Below, piece after piece: positions 4,335 to 5,552 of a stretch of 5,552 nucleotides of DNA. This DNA is from Thermofilum sp. ex4484_15 (GTDB lineage Archaea > Thermoproteota > Thermoprotei > Thermofilales > EX4484-15). The notes under the pieces are model-generated. The model made no database searches and was not told where the DNA came from. It saw only the letters and a program-made list of their open reading frames with translations. The DNA is taken from the NCBI GenBank assembly GCA_002254595.1, contig NJEH01000056.1:1-5552 (forward strand). Direction: 5' to 3'. The translations under genes and the position numbers were made by a program. Numbering within the stretch: position 1 is the stretch's first letter; the number at the start of each line of letters is the position of its first letter.

Positions 4335-5552
4335 GTGGGAACTGAAAGTTACGATATAATAATAATTGGAGGTAGCGCGGCCGGGTATACCGCTGCTTTA
4401 ACGGCTAAGAAGTTATATCCTGATAAAAGTGTTGCAGTTTTTAGGCTTAGCGATAATCCTCCTATACCTTGTGCCATACCTTACTTAGCTTCCACCATAG
4501 AGACTTGCAATAGAAACCTCTTACCCGATAAGCCCCTTTTGGACTTAGGTATCAAGATAATAACCGATGAAGTAGTTAAGATAGATCGCGAGTCTAGGAC
4601 GGTAATTACTAAGTCGGGGGCTACGTATGCTTATGATAAGCTAATAATAGCTACTGGCGCTTTACCTTTTGTCCCTCGATCTATAGATGGTACTGATTTG
4701 AAGGGCGTTTATACCATTATAAAGGATTACAATATTTTAAGCGAATTCCAGGAAGCCGTAAGGAAGGCGCAAAGGGTAGTAATAATAGGGGGAGGGTTTA
4801 TAGGAGTAGAGTTAGCTGACGATCTTTCGAACTTAAGGAAGGATATAACGATAGTCGAGATGTTACCCCATTGCTTAGCCCTCAATTTAGATGAGGAGTT
4901 CGCTAAGGAGGCCGAGGGGAGGTTAAGGGAGAAGGGGGTAAGGATATTAACGGGTAGGGCTGCTAAGAGGATTTACGGTAACGAAAAAGTAGAGGGGGTT
5001 GAGTTAAATGATGGTACTAGGATACCCGCGGACGTAGTAGTCCTTTGTGTAGGAGTTAAACCTAATGTGGAATTAGCCGCTAAGGCCGGCTTAAAAATAG
5101 GGGAGAGCGGGGCGATAGCAGTAGATGAGTATATGAGGACTAGCGATCCTAACATCTTCGCTATAGGGGATTGCGCGGAGAAAAAGAGCTTTTTAACAGG
5201 CAAGCCTAAACCTTTATATTTAGCTTCGATAGCAGCTCATGAAGCTAGAGTAGCTGTACTTAACCTATATAACCTTAGGGTGACTAAGAGACTTAAAGGG
5301 TACGTAGGAGCCTTCTTAACGGTAGTAGGTGGTAGGGCTTTCGGCGTAGCTGGGTTGACGGAGAACGAAGCTAGGAAGGAGGGTTTTGAAGTAATAGTAG
5401 GTAGGGCAAAGGTACCTAATAGGCACCCGGCAGTACTTCCCGGAGCTACTACCACTAAAGTTAAACTAATATTCGCTAAAGGCGATGGTACGTTAATAGG
5501 GGCCGAAGCTTCGGGAGGCCAGGAGGTAGCGGAATTAGTTAATATGCTAGCT
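4335..5552 (+). CDS. FAD-dependent pyridine nucleotide-disulfide oxidoreductase, CoA-disulfide reductase/NADH oxidase type (3' end outside window)
   Basis: Flavoenzyme that takes electrons from NAD(P)H to a disulfide, polysulfide/sulfur or oxygen. The 406 visible codons run open to the window edge. Seen in order: FAD-binding DIIIIGGSAAG (7-17); a single redox cysteine Cys46 in PIPCAIPY, the place of the active cysteine in CoA-disulfide reductase and NADH oxidase; ATGA (about 112-115); NAD(P)H-binding IIGGGFIGVELA (about 150-161) with a Glu at the end of the next strand (TIVEM), suggesting NADH preference; the second FAD motif NIFAIGDCAE (273-282); and most of the C-terminal dimerisation domain from about residue 315. 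Glutathione reductase-type CxxxxC is absent. The PG motif near 372 (HPAVLPGA) carries Leu where I recall a tyrosine in characterised CoA-disulfide reductases, so the substrate stays open. GTG 4335 is secure: TGA at 4326 is in frame upstream, and GGTGAGGT precedes it. About 40 C-terminal residues are likely missing. Confidence 0.92.
   Translation, partial: MGTESYDIIIIGGSAAGYTAALTAKKLYPDKSVAVFRLSDNPPIPCAIPYLASTIETCNRNLLPDKPLLDLGIKIITDEVVKIDRESRTVITKSGATYAYDKLIIATGALPFVPRSIDGTDLKGVYTIIKDYNILSEFQEAVRKAQRVVIIGGGFIGVELADDLSNLRKDITIVEMLPHCLALNLDEEFAKEAEGRLREKGVRILTGRAAKRIYGNEKVEGVELNDGTRIPADVVVLCVGVKPNVELAAKAGLKIGESGAIAVDEYMRTSDPNIFAIGDCAEKKSFLTGKPKPLYLASIAAHEARVAVLNLYNLRVTKRLKGYVGAFLTVVGGRAFGVAGLTENEARKEGFEVIVGRAKVPNRHPAVLPGATTTKVKLIFAKGDGTLIGAEASGGQEVAELVNMLA

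Noticed and set aside
4973..5455. Two minus-strand open frames opposite the oxidoreductase (4973-5203 and 5237-5455)
   Set aside because: The + strand frame carries continuous FAD/NAD-binding motifs through this region; the minus frames are shadows.

Overview
This window looks like a chromosomal stretch from a thermophilic archaeon of the Thermoproteota (crenarchaeal lineage). The evidence is an archaeal release factor aRF1, an archaeal exosome Csl4, RNA polymerase subunit L and a long-type archaeal FKBP. Arginine codons are mostly AGG/AGA, starts are often GTG, the coding strand is purine-rich, and ribosome-binding sites resemble GGAGGTGAT. I cannot name a genus from the sequence alone. All eight genes lie on the + strand and look intact; the first and last are cut by the window edges. 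I see no mobile element, CRISPR array, tRNA or rRNA.

Layout. Bases 1-1551 hold the 3' part of the aRF1 gene followed by a METTL5-like RNA adenine methyltransferase whose start codon shares one base with the aRF1 stop. After an 85-base gap with a weak promoter, bases 1637-3506 hold four overlapping genes: exosome cap subunit Csl4, an uncharacterised two-part protein (tentatively DUF2067), RNA polymerase subunit L, and a very small RNase III-like protein. Their overlaps are 4, 11 and 17 bases, so they are almost certainly one operon. A good BRE/TATA element at about 3497-3509 precedes a single FKBP-type prolyl isomerase with an insert-in-flap domain (3543-4256). A 78-base intergenic region with a 14-base palindrome then leads into an FAD/NAD(P)H oxidoreductase of the CoA-disulfide-reductase/NADH-oxidase type (4335 to the window end).

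How the genes fit together. The first six form an RNA and translation housekeeping cluster: termination (aRF1), ribosomal RNA modification (METTL5-like), RNA 3'-end decay (Csl4), transcription (RpoL), a putative RNA endonuclease (RNase III-like) and one unknown protein held between Csl4 and RpoL by overlaps on both sides. FKBP is a folding factor. The oxidoreductase is a redox enzyme with its own control region.

The most promising leads are the unknown protein, the minimal RNase III-like protein with an altered active site, and the palindrome in front of the oxidoreductase. I see no clearly new multi-gene defence or mobile system here.
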